Shown here one piece after another: positions 16,855 through 25,235 of a stretch of 64,000 bases of DNA. Both the position numbers and the translations under genes were made by a program. The stretch comes from an uncultured Bacteroidales bacterium (GTDB lineage Bacteria > Bacteroidota > Bacteroidia > Bacteroidales > Paludibacteraceae): positions 1 to 64,000 of the forward strand of contig ONWR01000012.1 of NCBI GenBank assembly GCA_900321605.1, read 5' to 3'. Under the pieces are notes generated by a model. It was not told the DNA's origin. It worked only from the letters and a program-made list of their open reading frames with translations, and did no database searches. The stretch's first letter is position 1. Every line of letters starts with the position of its first letter.

Positions 16855-18078
16855 TTAATTTATATTCTTGAGTATGATTGCACAGTTGGTACCTCCAAAA
16901 CCGAATGAGTTGGAGAGAACGGTATGGAGTTCTTTCTCCACCGTTTGGCGTGCGATATTAAGTGTTTGTGCTGCTTCGTCGGGTTCGTCCAAGTTGATGT
17001 TGGGCGCCACGAAATGGTTCTTCATCATCAGCAGGCTATAAACTATCTCGCTTGCTCCCGACATCCAGCACTCGTGTCCGGTCATGGATTTAGTGGAACT
17101 GATAAGGGCTTTCTTGCCTGCAAAGAGTTGAGTCAAAGCCTCCGCTTCCGCTTTGTCGCCTAAGATGGTAGAGGTTGCATGCGCGTTGATATAATCGATC
17201 TCATCGGCAGCGATACCTGCGTCTTGCAGGGCGCGTTCCATTGCTCTGACGGATCCTTCGGCAGAAGGTTGCGAGATTGCTAAGCCGTTCGAGGAGAAGC
17301 CGTAACCGGTTATCTCCGCTAAGATAGTAGCCCCTCGTGAGACAGCATGATCGTAATCCTCCAAGACCAAAGCGGCTCCTCCACCACTGGGAATCAGACC
17401 GTCACGGTTTTTATCGAAAGGCCGCGATGCTTTCTGAGGGTCATCCATACGTTTGCTGAAAGCGTTGAGTCCATCGAAGGACGCCATGGAGATGGGGTTC
17501 ACCTCTTGCGCTCCTCCTGCGAGAACGACCTCCTGCAAGCCTTGTTTGATAAGCAGGTACGCCATACCGACCGAGTGTGCACCGGAAGAACAAGCGGCAG
17601 AAATAGTGAAGTTGATGCCACGGAGATGGAAGATCGTACTGAGGTTCATGGTGACGGTGGAGTTCATGGACTGAAAGATAGCTCCGGCGCCCAAGAGGAA
17701 GGAGTCTTTCATTGCCTCCATACGTTTGGCGGTCTCTACGACGGCTTTGCCTGTAGAGTCGTTGCCAAAGATGATGCCCACTTCGTTGTTTTCGAGATAG
17801 GCATCATCGATGCCTGCCTGCTCGAACGCTTCGCGGGACGCCATGTACGCATACTCTGTCTCATCCGCCATGGAATGACGCATACGACGGTCGAGGTATG
17901 GTTTGAGATCCGGTTTGGGCACTATACCCGTGAGGGCGGAATGAAAACCTATCTCTGTGCGCTCGGGATCAATGCCTATACCGGAACGACCCGCACGCAG
18001 CGAGTCCGTCACTTCGGCTTTGTTGCCGCCTAAGCAGGACCAAATACCCATACCTGTGATAACTACTCTGTGGCTCAT
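16855..18078 (-). CDS. Beta-ketoacyl-ACP synthase (FabB/FabF type)
   Basis: A 407-residue condensing enzyme of normal length: Cys in SAACSSGAHS near 164, His in NAHATSTILGD near 298, His in MTGHECWMSGASE near 333, C-terminal NSFGFGGTNCA. This stand-alone enzyme with the complete C-H-H triad would do chain initiation or elongation (ApeO/ApeR-like). Its start overlaps the ammonia-lyase stop by ATGA. Confidence 0.9.
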   Translation of the reverse strand: MSHRVVITGMGIWSCLGGNKAEVTDSLRAGRSGIGIDPERTEIGFHSALTGIVPKPDLKPYLDRRMRHSMADETEYAYMASREAFEQAGIDDAYLENNEVGIIFGNDSTGKAVVETAKRMEAMKDSFLLGAGAIFQSMNSTVTMNLSTIFHLRGINFTISAACSSGAHSVGMAYLLIKQGLQEVVLAGGAQEVNPISMASFDGLNAFSKRMDDPQKASRPFDKNRDGLIPSGGGAALVLEDYDHAVSRGATILAEITGYGFSSNGLAISQPSAEGSVRAMERALQDAGIAADEIDYINAHATSTILGDKAEAEALTQLFAGKKALISSTKSMTGHECWMSGASEIVYSLLMMKNHFVAPNINLDEPDEAAQTLNIARQTVEKELHTVLSNSFGFGGTNCAIILKNIN

Positions 18079-19583
18079 ATTTTGTGTTTTAAGAATTCAA
18101 CAATACGTGTGATGTCCTCATAGAAAGGTTTGTCCTCGATGCGGCTGTCCGTGAGCGTACGCAGTTCGTCATAGAGGGCTTTGGTGGTGGATGCAATCTT
18201 ATCTTGGATAGCGAGGATGTCTGTTGCCTGCGCTAAAGCCATCAGATGGATTGCGAAGACCTGATAAGCGTTCTCTATCACCTGTCGGCAGAGCAAAGCG
18301 GAGTTGGTTCCCATGGAGACGATGTCTTGGTTATCGTTGTTATTGGGAATCGAGTGAACGTAGTTCGGCATCGAGAGGGTCTGACACTCGGCCGTCGTGC
18401 TGGTAGCGGTGAACTGACAAGCCTGCATACCGTAGTTCAGTCCCAAGACACCGCGGTTGAGGAACGGCGGCATGATACCATCGTTGATGCGGTCATGGAA
18501 GAGATAGTTGAGTTGCCGCTCTGCGGTCATGACCATTCGGGTGACCGCTATTTTCACTTTATCCTCCTCCAAAGAGATATAATCGCCATGGAAATTACCG
18601 CCATGAAAGACGTTTCCGACCTCGTAATCCACAATGGGGTTATCGCTTGCTGCGTTGAACTCCTCTTCCAAGATCCGTTTGGCGTTTTGGAGGGTCTCCC
18701 ATATAGGTCCGAGGATCTGCGGAATACAACGCAGGGAATAGTACGCCTGTACTTTCTTAGCAAAGACCTGCTCGGTATGTCCGCCGTCATAGAGTGCATG
18801 TTCGCGTTTCGGGAGACGATTACTGTCTTTGGCTATGTCACGCATCATAGCAGCGATGACCTGTTGTCCTTCGTGACGACGAGCGGCATTCAGGGGTTCG
18901 GACATCAGATCGTCGTACGACTCGGCTATCTCGTTCATCCACACCGAGCAGATGACCGCCAGACGCAAGAGGTTCTCGGCATGAAGCTGGTTAACGGCTC
19001 CTATACCCGTCATGACGCTTGTTCCGTTGGTAGCACTCAGTCCTTCGCGTATATGAATACGCATAGGAGTGAGTCCGCACTCACGAAGCACCTCTTGGGT
19101 CGGTCTCCAAACGCCTTGGTAATGTACTTTTCCTTCGCCAATGAGGCAGAGGGCTATATGCGCCAACTGGACTAAGTCTCCGCTCGCTCCCACACTACCG
19201 TGACGAGGGATGAAGGGATAGATACCCTTGTTGATGAAAGACAGCAACAGATGCACGATCTCCTCGTGTACGCCCGAACGCGCTTGTAGGAACGAGCCTG
19301 CGCGCGCGATCATAGCTGCCTTCACATCCAAATCTGAGAGCGGTTCGCCTGCTCCGGTAGCGTGCGAACGAATGATGTTATACTGCAACTCCTCCAAATG
19401 TGCATCCTCCACGCGCCACTGAGCCATAGGACCAAAGCCCGTGTTGATGCCGTAGATAATTCGGTCGTTCGCAAACTGACGCAGGAAAGCATGACAGTCC
19501 TTGACACGCTGAAGTGTCTGCTCGTCCACGGTCATCGGTTTTCCGTCGACCAGAATATCTCGAATTTCTTCAAATGTTATCAT
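18075..19583 (-). CDS. Tyrosine ammonia-lyase (aromatic amino acid lyase family)
   Basis: A 502-residue MIO-type lyase. Residues 133-135 (Ala-Ser-Gly in GSVGASGDL) form the MIO cofactor. The catalytic Tyr is in IIYGINTGFGPMAQ near 44. The substrate loop reads IIRSHATGAGEPL, and blocks such as GGNFHGDYISLE and HSIPNNNDNQDIVSMGTNSA follow. From memory these match the Flavobacterium johnsoniae tyrosine ammonia-lyase of the flexirubin cluster. It would make p-coumarate, the starter of the polyene. No histidine-degradation genes are nearby, so a HutH role is unlikely. It is the second gene of the operon. Confidence 0.9.
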   Translation of the reverse strand: MITFEEIRDILVDGKPMTVDEQTLQRVKDCHAFLRQFANDRIIYGINTGFGPMAQWRVEDAHLEELQYNIIRSHATGAGEPLSDLDVKAAMIARAGSFLQARSGVHEEIVHLLLSFINKGIYPFIPRHGSVGASGDLVQLAHIALCLIGEGKVHYQGVWRPTQEVLRECGLTPMRIHIREGLSATNGTSVMTGIGAVNQLHAENLLRLAVICSVWMNEIAESYDDLMSEPLNAARRHEGQQVIAAMMRDIAKDSNRLPKREHALYDGGHTEQVFAKKVQAYYSLRCIPQILGPIWETLQNAKRILEEEFNAASDNPIVDYEVGNVFHGGNFHGDYISLEEDKVKIAVTRMVMTAERQLNYLFHDRINDGIMPPFLNRGVLGLNYGMQACQFTATSTTAECQTLSMPNYVHSIPNNNDNQDIVSMGTNSALLCRQVIENAYQVFAIHLMALAQATDILAIQDKIASTTKALYDELRTLTDSRIEDKPFYEDITRIVEFLKHKI

Positions 19584-19590
19584 CTCCTAT

Positions 19591-19630
19591 AATTTTCGCA
19601 ATTTTCACATTTTCGCAATTTTTCATTTTC
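19591..19630. repeat. Junction word array (TTTTCGCAATTTTCAC)
   Basis: On the minus strand GAAAATTGCGAAAATGTG words run from the last codon and TGA stop of the methyltransferase to the ammonia-lyase start. Confidence 0.7.
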
Positions 19631-20744
19631 TTACGACCATGATGGAATGACCGCCCATACCCAAATGGTCATGGATTGTTTCCACTTCCAAGCCTGCCTG
19701 ACGCACCAAACGAGTCAAGTCGTCGGTGTTATACATCTTACTGTTACCGTTCGCTAAAGCGGTAAAGTACAAGCTGATCTGAGTGAGGGCAAACGCAGCA
19801 GGCAGGTATTTCTGACGATCCCAAAGGGTCTCCATGATATAGATACGGTTGTCGGGAGTCATGATTTTCGCTGCCCGGCTAAGGATACTCACGATCTCCT
19901 CTTCGCCAAAACAATCGAGGAACTGCGACATCCAGATCACGTCATATTTCGTCTCCGAAGGAAAGGCGCTATTCGGATCCAAGAGGTTCATGCCGACTCC
20001 ATCAATTCGGTCGGCTCCCTCTTTGCCTTCGGTCGCGGCACGCATCATTGCTATCTGTTGGGGCAGATCGCAGATGGTTACATGGAAATGGGGATTATAA
20101 GTCACACATCGTTGCGCAAAACGTCCTGTATTGCCTCCCACGTCCAAAATATGCACGTCTGCGTCTTCGCCTTTGGAACGCAAGGTCTCGGTCTCTATTA
20201 ATTGGAGCGCCTCATCGAAGGAATGATCCGAGTAATAATGGTCAAAACCAAACCAACTCTTCTGAACCTGCTCCGGAAGACTGCTTAGTCCTTCGTAGAT
20301 AGTGGGCCACGGACCGAAATGCTCCAAACCGGCAGGACGTCCTTCCTCCAGCGCTTTGTCCAAGACAAACCAGCCCTCGTAGTTCACATCGTGGTTGAAA
20401 TCGATATCCGCACGAATGAGCGGATCGTTGAGCAAAAACCACCCTGTCTTACCCAGACGATAAACATCCTTCTCGGCATCGATGATCACCGTCCCGATAG
20501 TAAGAGACGCTTCGAGCAGGCACTTACACGCGTACGAAGAAAGTCCTGTACGTTCCTCTATCTCCTGCTGGGTCAAGCCGTTTGGAGAGGTATTGAGCAT
20601 CTCAAAGATACCATATTTGAGCATGAGACGTGCAGTCTGGAAGACTACCGGACCGAACGAAATAATATGCGCCAAATGCTGCGCTTCGCGCGCAGTAAAA
20701 CGCTCCTCAGTCAACGAGGATGCTATGCCGGAAAACAAGTGCAT
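19623..20744 (-). CDS. SAM-dependent O-methyltransferase
   Basis: A 373-residue methyltransferase with the plant-type O-methyltransferase plan: an N-terminal winged-helix part (about 30-110; GLTQQEIEERTGLSSYACKCLLEA in pieces) and a SAM-binding domain with ILDVGGNTGRF near 196-206, then CDLPQQ and a TLWDRQ-type region. It would methylate the aryl head group of the polyene. It is the first gene of the pigment operon, with the promoter directly upstream and about 25 nt of leader. Confidence 0.88.
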   Translation of the reverse strand: MHLFSGIASSLTEERFTAREAQHLAHIISFGPVVFQTARLMLKYGIFEMLNTSPNGLTQQEIEERTGLSSYACKCLLEASLTIGTVIIDAEKDVYRLGKTGWFLLNDPLIRADIDFNHDVNYEGWFVLDKALEEGRPAGLEHFGPWPTIYEGLSSLPEQVQKSWFGFDHYYSDHSFDEALQLIETETLRSKGEDADVHILDVGGNTGRFAQRCVTYNPHFHVTICDLPQQIAMMRAATEGKEGADRIDGVGMNLLDPNSAFPSETKYDVIWMSQFLDCFGEEEIVSILSRAAKIMTPDNRIYIMETLWDRQKYLPAAFALTQISLYFTALANGNSKMYNTDDLTRLVRQAGLEVETIHDHLGMGGHSIMVVRK

Positions 20745-20769
20745 TTTGTACGTTTATTAAAAAACGGCG

Positions 20770-20800
20770 CAAAATTACAAAAAATTTTCCATATATGCAA
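20770..20800 (-). promoter_or_regulatory. Promoter of the aryl polyene operon
   Basis: On the minus strand CTTG, 20 nt, TAATTTTG matches the Bacteroidetes -33/-7 consensus. It lies just upstream of the methyltransferase start, and I see no other good match within the 20-kb operon, so the whole set is probably transcribed from here. Confidence 0.8.
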
Positions 20801-20814
20801 GTAAATCGGCAAAT

Positions 20815-21186
20815 TTATTTAAATCCGAAGACAAAATAGACTGCGCCGATGAGCAGAAGGCACGCTACCAAGTGATTCCAACGTAAAGGCATTTGGAAAG
20901 CAACTGCGGAGAAGAGGACAAAGACAAAGAGGGTGATAACCTCCTGAATAACTTTCAGTTGCATCAAAGAGAACGGTCCTCCGTTGCCTTCAAAACCCAT
21001 ACGGTTTGCCGGTACTTGCAGGCAGTACTCGAAAAAAGCGATGCCCCACGAGAGGAGGATCACAAAAATAAGCGGTGTGGCGTTCGTAAAGAAGCCTGTC
21101 TGTTGCAGTTTCAGATGTCCGTACCACGCTAAGGTCATAAAGACGTTTGACGCAAGGAGCAATAAGATGGTGTATAAAGCATTCAT
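20815..21186 (-). CDS. DMT-family (DUF486) membrane protein
   Basis: A 123-residue protein with four hydrophobic segments and the DUF486 pattern: a first helix with LLASNVFMTLAWYGHL, then SWGIAFFEYCLQVPANR, FSLMQLKVIQEVITL and a last helix ending in FVFGFK. Function is unknown. I start at the ATG at 21186 (MNALYTI), since the 10 residues upstream would come from the word array and the family starts with the first helix. Confidence 0.82.
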   Translation of the reverse strand: MNALYTILLLLASNVFMTLAWYGHLKLQQTGFFTNATPLIFVILLSWGIAFFEYCLQVPANRMGFEGNGGPFSLMQLKVIQEVITLFVFVLFSAVAFQMPLRWNHLVACLLLIGAVYFVFGFK

Positions 21187-21260
21187 AAATTCATTTACCA
21201 TTTGGTCATGTACCATTAGGTCATTTATTTGGTCATTTATTTGGTTATTTAATCATTTGA
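21182..21260. repeat. Junction word array (GGTCATTTATTT) containing a stop codon
   Basis: About six words of GGTCATTTATTT and CCATTTGGTCAT fill the gap. On the minus strand the first gives the last residues and TAA stop of the HAD-TtcA gene (QMIK), the last gives the DUF486 start. Same words as at 10136-10190. Confidence 0.8.
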
Positions 21261-22612
21261 GGAAGGTATTGTTCTTTGATGTTGGACATAGATGCCCAGA
21301 TACAATCCATGGCTTCGGGATTGAGGGCCTTGATCTGAGCGAGAAGGTCTTTGACTTTCTCCCGTGCGCTCACATGCTCGAAGGGGCAGTTCTTGGACTG
21401 TTTGGCATAGTTCTGCATCGCGGCATAGGAGCGGATGTCTTCTTCGTCGATGAGGCAAAGGGGTCGTATGATACGAAGCGGCATTTTCTCCATCTGCAAA
21501 GAAGGCGGCATGGTCGCAAAAGCTCCTTGGTAGATGAGGTTCATGAGGAGTGTCTGGACGACATCGTCCCGATGATGCCCAAAAGCGATCTTGGTACACC
21601 CTAATTCCTGCGCAACATTAAAAAGGGTCTTGCGTCTATACCAAGCGCAGAGAAAGCAAGGGTTAGAGGTAGCGCGTTGGGCGGAACCGGCTTCTTTGGG
21701 CGGGTTTTCGCCTATTTCGACATCGCGGACGATGAGCGGCACTCCGGATTGCTGGCAGAAGGACTCCAGATACGAGAGGTCGGTTTGGTAGTCCCGCTCT
21801 TTGACCCGCACATGAAGTGCCGTGACCTGAAAACGGGGTTTATAGATCTTCGATCTACTACCTAATAGTTCGGTCAAGAGAAGACTGTCTTTGCCACCAC
21901 TAAGTCCGATGAGAATATGGTCTCCGTCTTCGATGAGTTGGTAGTCCGCGCAGGCTTTGTGAAAGAGCCTCGTCAGGCGGGTACGATGATGCTCCACCAA
22001 GGCTTCGATAGACGGGAAGGTCTTCCAGTTCACGAAGGTCTCTGCTGCCTTGCGGTTAGAGGCTATGTCGTCAATGAAAACGACTTGTTCCGTGAGCGCA
22101 GGAGAGGTGGAGAGAAGCGTTTGTTGAACGGCTTCAAAAATAGCTTTCTCGGGCTTGGAGAGGTGCATCTTCTGCGAGAGGAAAAGTCCATCAAAATGCT
22201 GCTCCAAACTATATGTTTGGTTGATGAAGTTAAAATGCAGGTCGTTGCCGTTGGAGAGCAGGTACACCGGGTGTCCGGCTTCGCGCAAACGGTCTATGAA
22301 AGAGAGCCGTTCGAGCGGCAGGTCAGCCAACATACTCATCCACGCCGAGAGGATGTCCTGCTCGGTAGTGCCGGGACGACAATAGTGCATGACCTCCGAG
22401 ACGAATGTTTCGGGCGTGATCAGACCACGCTCAAAATCCGCCATCAGTTGTTTGGAAGCGACGCTTACAGCTTTGACTCCTTCTCCCTGAGAATCCATGC
22501 CCAAGACCGCACGCATGTTCGCCTCACCCATAAGGTGCTCGAAGGCGTGCATGCAACGCTCGACATCCAAATTTATCAATACGCCTCCGAGATCAAAGAT
22601 ATACGTCGTCAT
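21245..22612 (-). CDS. HAD hydrolase fused to a TtcA-like PP-loop ATPase
   Basis: A 455-residue fusion. Residues 1-205 are a HAD-IA hydrolase: FDLGGVL at 6-12, YLLSNGN near 118, KPEKAIF and FIDDIASNR near 175. Residues 210-455 are a PP-loop ATPase of the TtcA type (tRNA 2-thiocytidine synthesis): GLSGGKDSLLL near 236-246, CFLC near 324, GHHRDDVVQT near 350. In TtcA, such Cys residues hold an iron-sulfur cluster. The frame is unbroken through the junction. The stop is made of a word array. A stand-alone TtcA role is likely; what the HAD domain adds is unknown. Confidence 0.85.
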   Translation of the reverse strand: MTTYIFDLGGVLINLDVERCMHAFEHLMGEANMRAVLGMDSQGEGVKAVSVASKQLMADFERGLITPETFVSEVMHYCRPGTTEQDILSAWMSMLADLPLERLSFIDRLREAGHPVYLLSNGNDLHFNFINQTYSLEQHFDGLFLSQKMHLSKPEKAIFEAVQQTLLSTSPALTEQVVFIDDIASNRKAAETFVNWKTFPSIEALVEHHRTRLTRLFHKACADYQLIEDGDHILIGLSGGKDSLLLTELLGSRSKIYKPRFQVTALHVRVKERDYQTDLSYLESFCQQSGVPLIVRDVEIGENPPKEAGSAQRATSNPCFLCAWYRRKTLFNVAQELGCTKIAFGHHRDDVVQTLLMNLIYQGAFATMPPSLQMEKMPLRIIRPLCLIDEEDIRSYAAMQNYAKQSKNCPFEHVSAREKVKDLLAQIKALNPEAMDCIWASMSNIKEQYLPQMIK

Positions 22613-23661
22613 GGTTGTTTGATGCCTTGGGCGTTGTATGTCTCACCGTCACGAAGGATGAGGAGTGTGCCGTTACGGAGTATTTTGCGGCAGTTATTTC
22701 CGTTCGGGTTAGCGGATGAGAGGTTCTCTATGCCGGTAGCGGTTTGACGGACATATTTATAAATGGGAGTATTACTTTTGCTATCCGAAGTGGTGTAGAA
22801 AGTCATGGAATCGGTCCATGCGATGGATTCTCCCTGCTCTTCCTCCTGATATGCAGCCACTTGCTGCGGAAGACGCAAAGCGGTTTGGCTTAGGCTCTCT
22901 GAGCCTTGACGCTGCCACAAGAGGAGATAAGGCTTGCTTTTGATGACCATATATTTGCCATCGGGCGTAATGTCTCCACCGGTACAATAATTGAACTTGG
23001 AGCCGTTTCCCAAAGCGCAGACTTCCGTGAGGGTCTGTACGGAAGTGCCGTAGTCCGTGCGGAAAGGCAGTTTGTAGAGATGACAAACTCCTTTTTTGAC
23101 CTTGTCCACGATATAGAACATCTGCTCGATGTTATCGTACATCAGCGTTTCGGCATTGTGGGCTTTGCTGTCCGGGAAACCGAAACGGATATAATTGGCA
23201 GTCAGGGTTTGCGTGCCGGAAGTGATAGCAGGCTCTTCGAGATAGTAGATGTAATAGGCATCCTTGTACTCCAGATCATTGTCCCCGATAGCACCCACAA
23301 AGAGATAGTTAGTGTTGTTATAAACGCCGGTAGCTATGTCTTCCCAGTCGTCCCGATCCGAACCGGTAGTCGTGAGTTTGACGGTCATAGCGAGAGTGCC
23401 ATTAGGCTGAACGGCTACAATCTTCCGCTTGTTGCCTGTGTTCTCATCGCCATGCGCCCAGAGATAACCCGGGGTGACGCGTGAAGCGGCAAGACCACTG
23501 GTTTCGGGCATGACGCTCTTTTGCATCGTGCCGCTTTCCGAACGGGTAAAATCGTTATTGAAGGTCAGCGTGTTACCATCATCGTAATTGATGGGAGAAG
23601 CTGCCCAGATCATGAAGGAAGCCAAAAGGCTTAAAGCTGTACAAAAGATTTTTGCTTTCAT
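22609..23661 (-). CDS. Secreted protein with a short T9SS-like C-terminal motif
   Basis: A 350-residue protein with a clear signal peptide (KIFCTALSLLASFMIWA) and a mostly beta central part (SGLAASRVTPGYLWAH, then repeated strand patterns, e.g. GAIGDND and GGDITPDGKYMVIKS) that resembles a beta-propeller; I cannot name the family. The C-terminus reads GIENLSSANPNG..CRKILRNGTLLILRDG.TYNAQG and shares its pattern with the ends of the three giant proteins, so it may be exported by the type IX system. The stop overlaps the HAD-TtcA start as ATGA although the two products work in different places. Confidence 0.72.
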   Translation of the reverse strand: MKAKIFCTALSLLASFMIWAASPINYDDGNTLTFNNDFTRSESGTMQKSVMPETSGLAASRVTPGYLWAHGDENTGNKRKIVAVQPNGTLAMTVKLTTTGSDRDDWEDIATGVYNNTNYLFVGAIGDNDLEYKDAYYIYYLEEPAITSGTQTLTANYIRFGFPDSKAHNAETLMYDNIEQMFYIVDKVKKGVCHLYKLPFRTDYGTSVQTLTEVCALGNGSKFNYCTGGDITPDGKYMVIKSKPYLLLWQRQGSESLSQTALRLPQQVAAYQEEEQGESIAWTDSMTFYTTSDSKSNTPIYKYVRQTATGIENLSSANPNGNNCRKILRNGTLLILRDGETYNAQGIKQP

Positions 23662-23690
23662 GATATATGTGTGCTAAATAAATCGTGCTG

Positions 23691-23721
23691 CAAAATTACT
23701 GCTTTTTTTTGAAATCATCAA
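23691..23721 (-). promoter_or_regulatory. Promoter of the secreted-protein gene
   Basis: On the minus strand TTTG, 20 nt, TAATTTTG; ends about 30 nt before the ATG at 23661. Confidence 0.8.
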
Positions 23722-23786
23722 ATAGTAGTATGATTTTTCTGCAAAATATGGCATTTTTTCTACAAAACGCGCTCTTGTGCGGGGTT

Positions 23787-24611
23787 TTAGAGCCGACATT
23801 CCATGGTCACATGCGGGATATTGGCTTCCTCGAAGATGTCTCCGACCGTGTGGAATCCGAGTCTCTCGTAGAATGAGACAGCCTGTGTCTGAGCATGAAG
23901 ACGCAGTTTGGTGGCGCCTTGGGATTTGGCATATTCCTTCATCTGCGCCATGAGGTACTTGGCGAAGTTCTTGCCGCGTTCGATGGTCAACATCCGTCCG
24001 ATGCGCATGACAGAGGGGTTCGCGTCCGGGAAAAGACGGGCATAAGCGATGACGAGTCCACTGCGGCGAAGCGAGAAATGGACAGCAAGGAAGTCGATGT
24101 TATCTTCGTCGAGGTAGATGATTTCCTGCTCGCAGACGAAGACCGAGAAACGGGCTTTGAGGATCTCGTAGAGTTCCGAGGCGGAGAGTTCTTGGAAAGT
24201 CTTGATCTGCAAGGTGACGCCACGTGGCAGGCTGAGGGGCAAACGGGCTTTGCGGCGCTTCATGGGAGGCGTTTGAGACAGCTGTTTGCTGACGATGTCA
24301 TAAACGTACTCACGAACCGTTATATAGCGTTTCGGGAAAGGCGGTTCCCACGGGTGAATATTGCGGTTCGTTTCCTTCATGCGCTCTTCCCAGATCGCCA
24401 CCTGCTCGGGATCGAGCATGATTCGGTTGACGATGGCGTTGGTAGCGCCAAAGAGGGAACGTTGGGCTTTTTGCGACTTGGAGGGTTTACCGGGACCGAC
24501 TTCCATCTCATAGACCTGTTCCCGTCCGTTGCGAACACGGTGTACTTCTTTGCTCTTTTTGCAGAGCTTTCCGCGGACTTTTCGTCCATCAACGTAATCT
24601 ATTTTTGCCAT
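23787..24611 (-). CDS. GNAT acetyltransferase with an unknown N-terminal domain
   Basis: A 274-residue protein. Residues about 135-274 form an ElaA-like GNAT domain: FQELSASELYEILKARFSVFV, then VIAYARLFP, IGRMLTIE, GKNFAKYLMAQM (the acetyl-CoA loop region) and FYERLGFHTVG at the end. The first 130 residues are basic and unrelated (RVRNGREQVYEMEVGPGKPS, RSLFGATNAIVNRIMLDPEQ) and look like a small nucleic-acid- or phage-related domain that I do not recognise. The gene has its own promoter and a 160-nt leader. Confidence 0.75.
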   Translation of the reverse strand: MAKIDYVDGRKVRGKLCKKSKEVHRVRNGREQVYEMEVGPGKPSKSQKAQRSLFGATNAIVNRIMLDPEQVAIWEERMKETNRNIHPWEPPFPKRYITVREYVYDIVSKQLSQTPPMKRRKARLPLSLPRGVTLQIKTFQELSASELYEILKARFSVFVCEQEIIYLDEDNIDFLAVHFSLRRSGLVIAYARLFPDANPSVMRIGRMLTIERGKNFAKYLMAQMKEYAKSQGATKLRLHAQTQAVSFYERLGFHTVGDIFEEANIPHVTMECRL

Positions 24612-24780
24612 AATTTTTGATTAAAAAGTATATATACTACGTATATATAGTAAATGTGCATTTTGTACAAAATTAGCGCTCTATCCTTGGGGTATCCTTT
24701 GGGCATGTTTGGGGTAACATTTGGCGCGGTATCGTGTTTGACTCGAGCGGGTCTCGATATTGGCTTGATCAAACACGGTG

Positions 24781-24811
24781 CAAAGGTACAAAAAATTCTC
24801 AATATATGCAA
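24781..24811 (-). promoter_or_regulatory. Promoter of the GNAT gene
   Basis: On the minus strand TTTG, 20 nt, TACCTTTG. The transcript would have a leader of about 160 nt before 24611 that contains four TTTGG-type pieces at 24690-24725 but no clear hairpin. Confidence 0.78.
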
Positions 24812-24839
24812 ATAATTGCAAAGAAAAATACAATTTTTC

Positions 24840-24879
24840 GTCATGAGGTAATGTCGTTATGTTGTCATGAGGTAATGTC
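24840..24879. repeat. Two 16-bp direct repeats (GTCATGAGGTAATGTC)
   Basis: Perfect copies at 24840-24855 and 24864-24879 in the 620-nt gap between the divergent GNAT and pot promoters. No coding role is seen. Confidence 0.75.
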
Positions 24880-24895
24880 CGAATCAGATTCGGAC
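24877..24895. promoter_or_regulatory. Perfect palindrome, possible operator
   Basis: GTCCGAATC-A-GATTCGGAC is a perfect 9-1-9 inverted repeat, 170 nt upstream of the pot promoter and 66 nt upstream of the GNAT promoter. It could bind a dimeric regulator; no regulator gene is nearby, so this is only suggestive. Confidence 0.35.
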
Positions 24896-24902
24896 GCAAA
24901 AG

Positions 24903-24948
24903 ACAAAGAGACGGGAGAGGCGGACGGAACAAAGAGACGGGAGAGGCG
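24903..24948. repeat. Two 20-bp direct repeats with 26-bp period
   Basis: ACAAAGAGACGGGAGAGGCG at 24903-24922 and again at 24929-24948, perfect. Between here and 25060 the plus strand is purine-rich (GGAAAAAGAGAGAAAATGAG pieces). I see no gene in 24812-25065. Confidence 0.75.
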
Positions 24949-25065
24949 AATCTGACGGCAAATATGCCGCCAAAAGGAACAACCGGCATCAAATGCCGGG
25001 GAAAGGGACAAAAAGGAAGGAAAAAGAGAGAAAATGAGAGAAAATGACAAAAAAAGAGCGGAATG

Positions 25066-25097
25066 TTTGCATATGTCAAAAAAAAGCAGTACTTTTG
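25066..25097 (+). promoter_or_regulatory. Promoter of the pot operon
   Basis: TTTG, 20 nt, TACTTTTG on the plus strand. The leader to the potA ATG at 25236 is about 130 nt and contains a run of GCGC pieces (GCGCGCAAAAAGGCGCGC), a possible stem. Confidence 0.82.
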
Positions 25098-25235
25098 TGC
25101 CCAAATTGCGTGAATGCGCGCAAAAAGGCGCGCTACGTGCGCGAAATAACATAGTATTAACCAAAAAAGATTTTTATGATTGACCGAGAGTATCGCAATC
25201 CGATCTGAGTCCGGTAGGACAAATCAATTGAAGAA

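Noticed and set aside
18075..19583. Histidine ammonia-lyase (histidine degradation)
   Set aside because: No hut genes are near; the gene sits in a pigment operon with a ligase and ACPs and its blocks match the flavobacterial tyrosine ammonia-lyase.
891..20744. Dialkylresorcinol (DarA/DarB) part of a flexirubin cluster
   Set aside because: No KAS III-like or DarA-like gene is present; only the aryl polyene half of a flexirubin pathway is supported.
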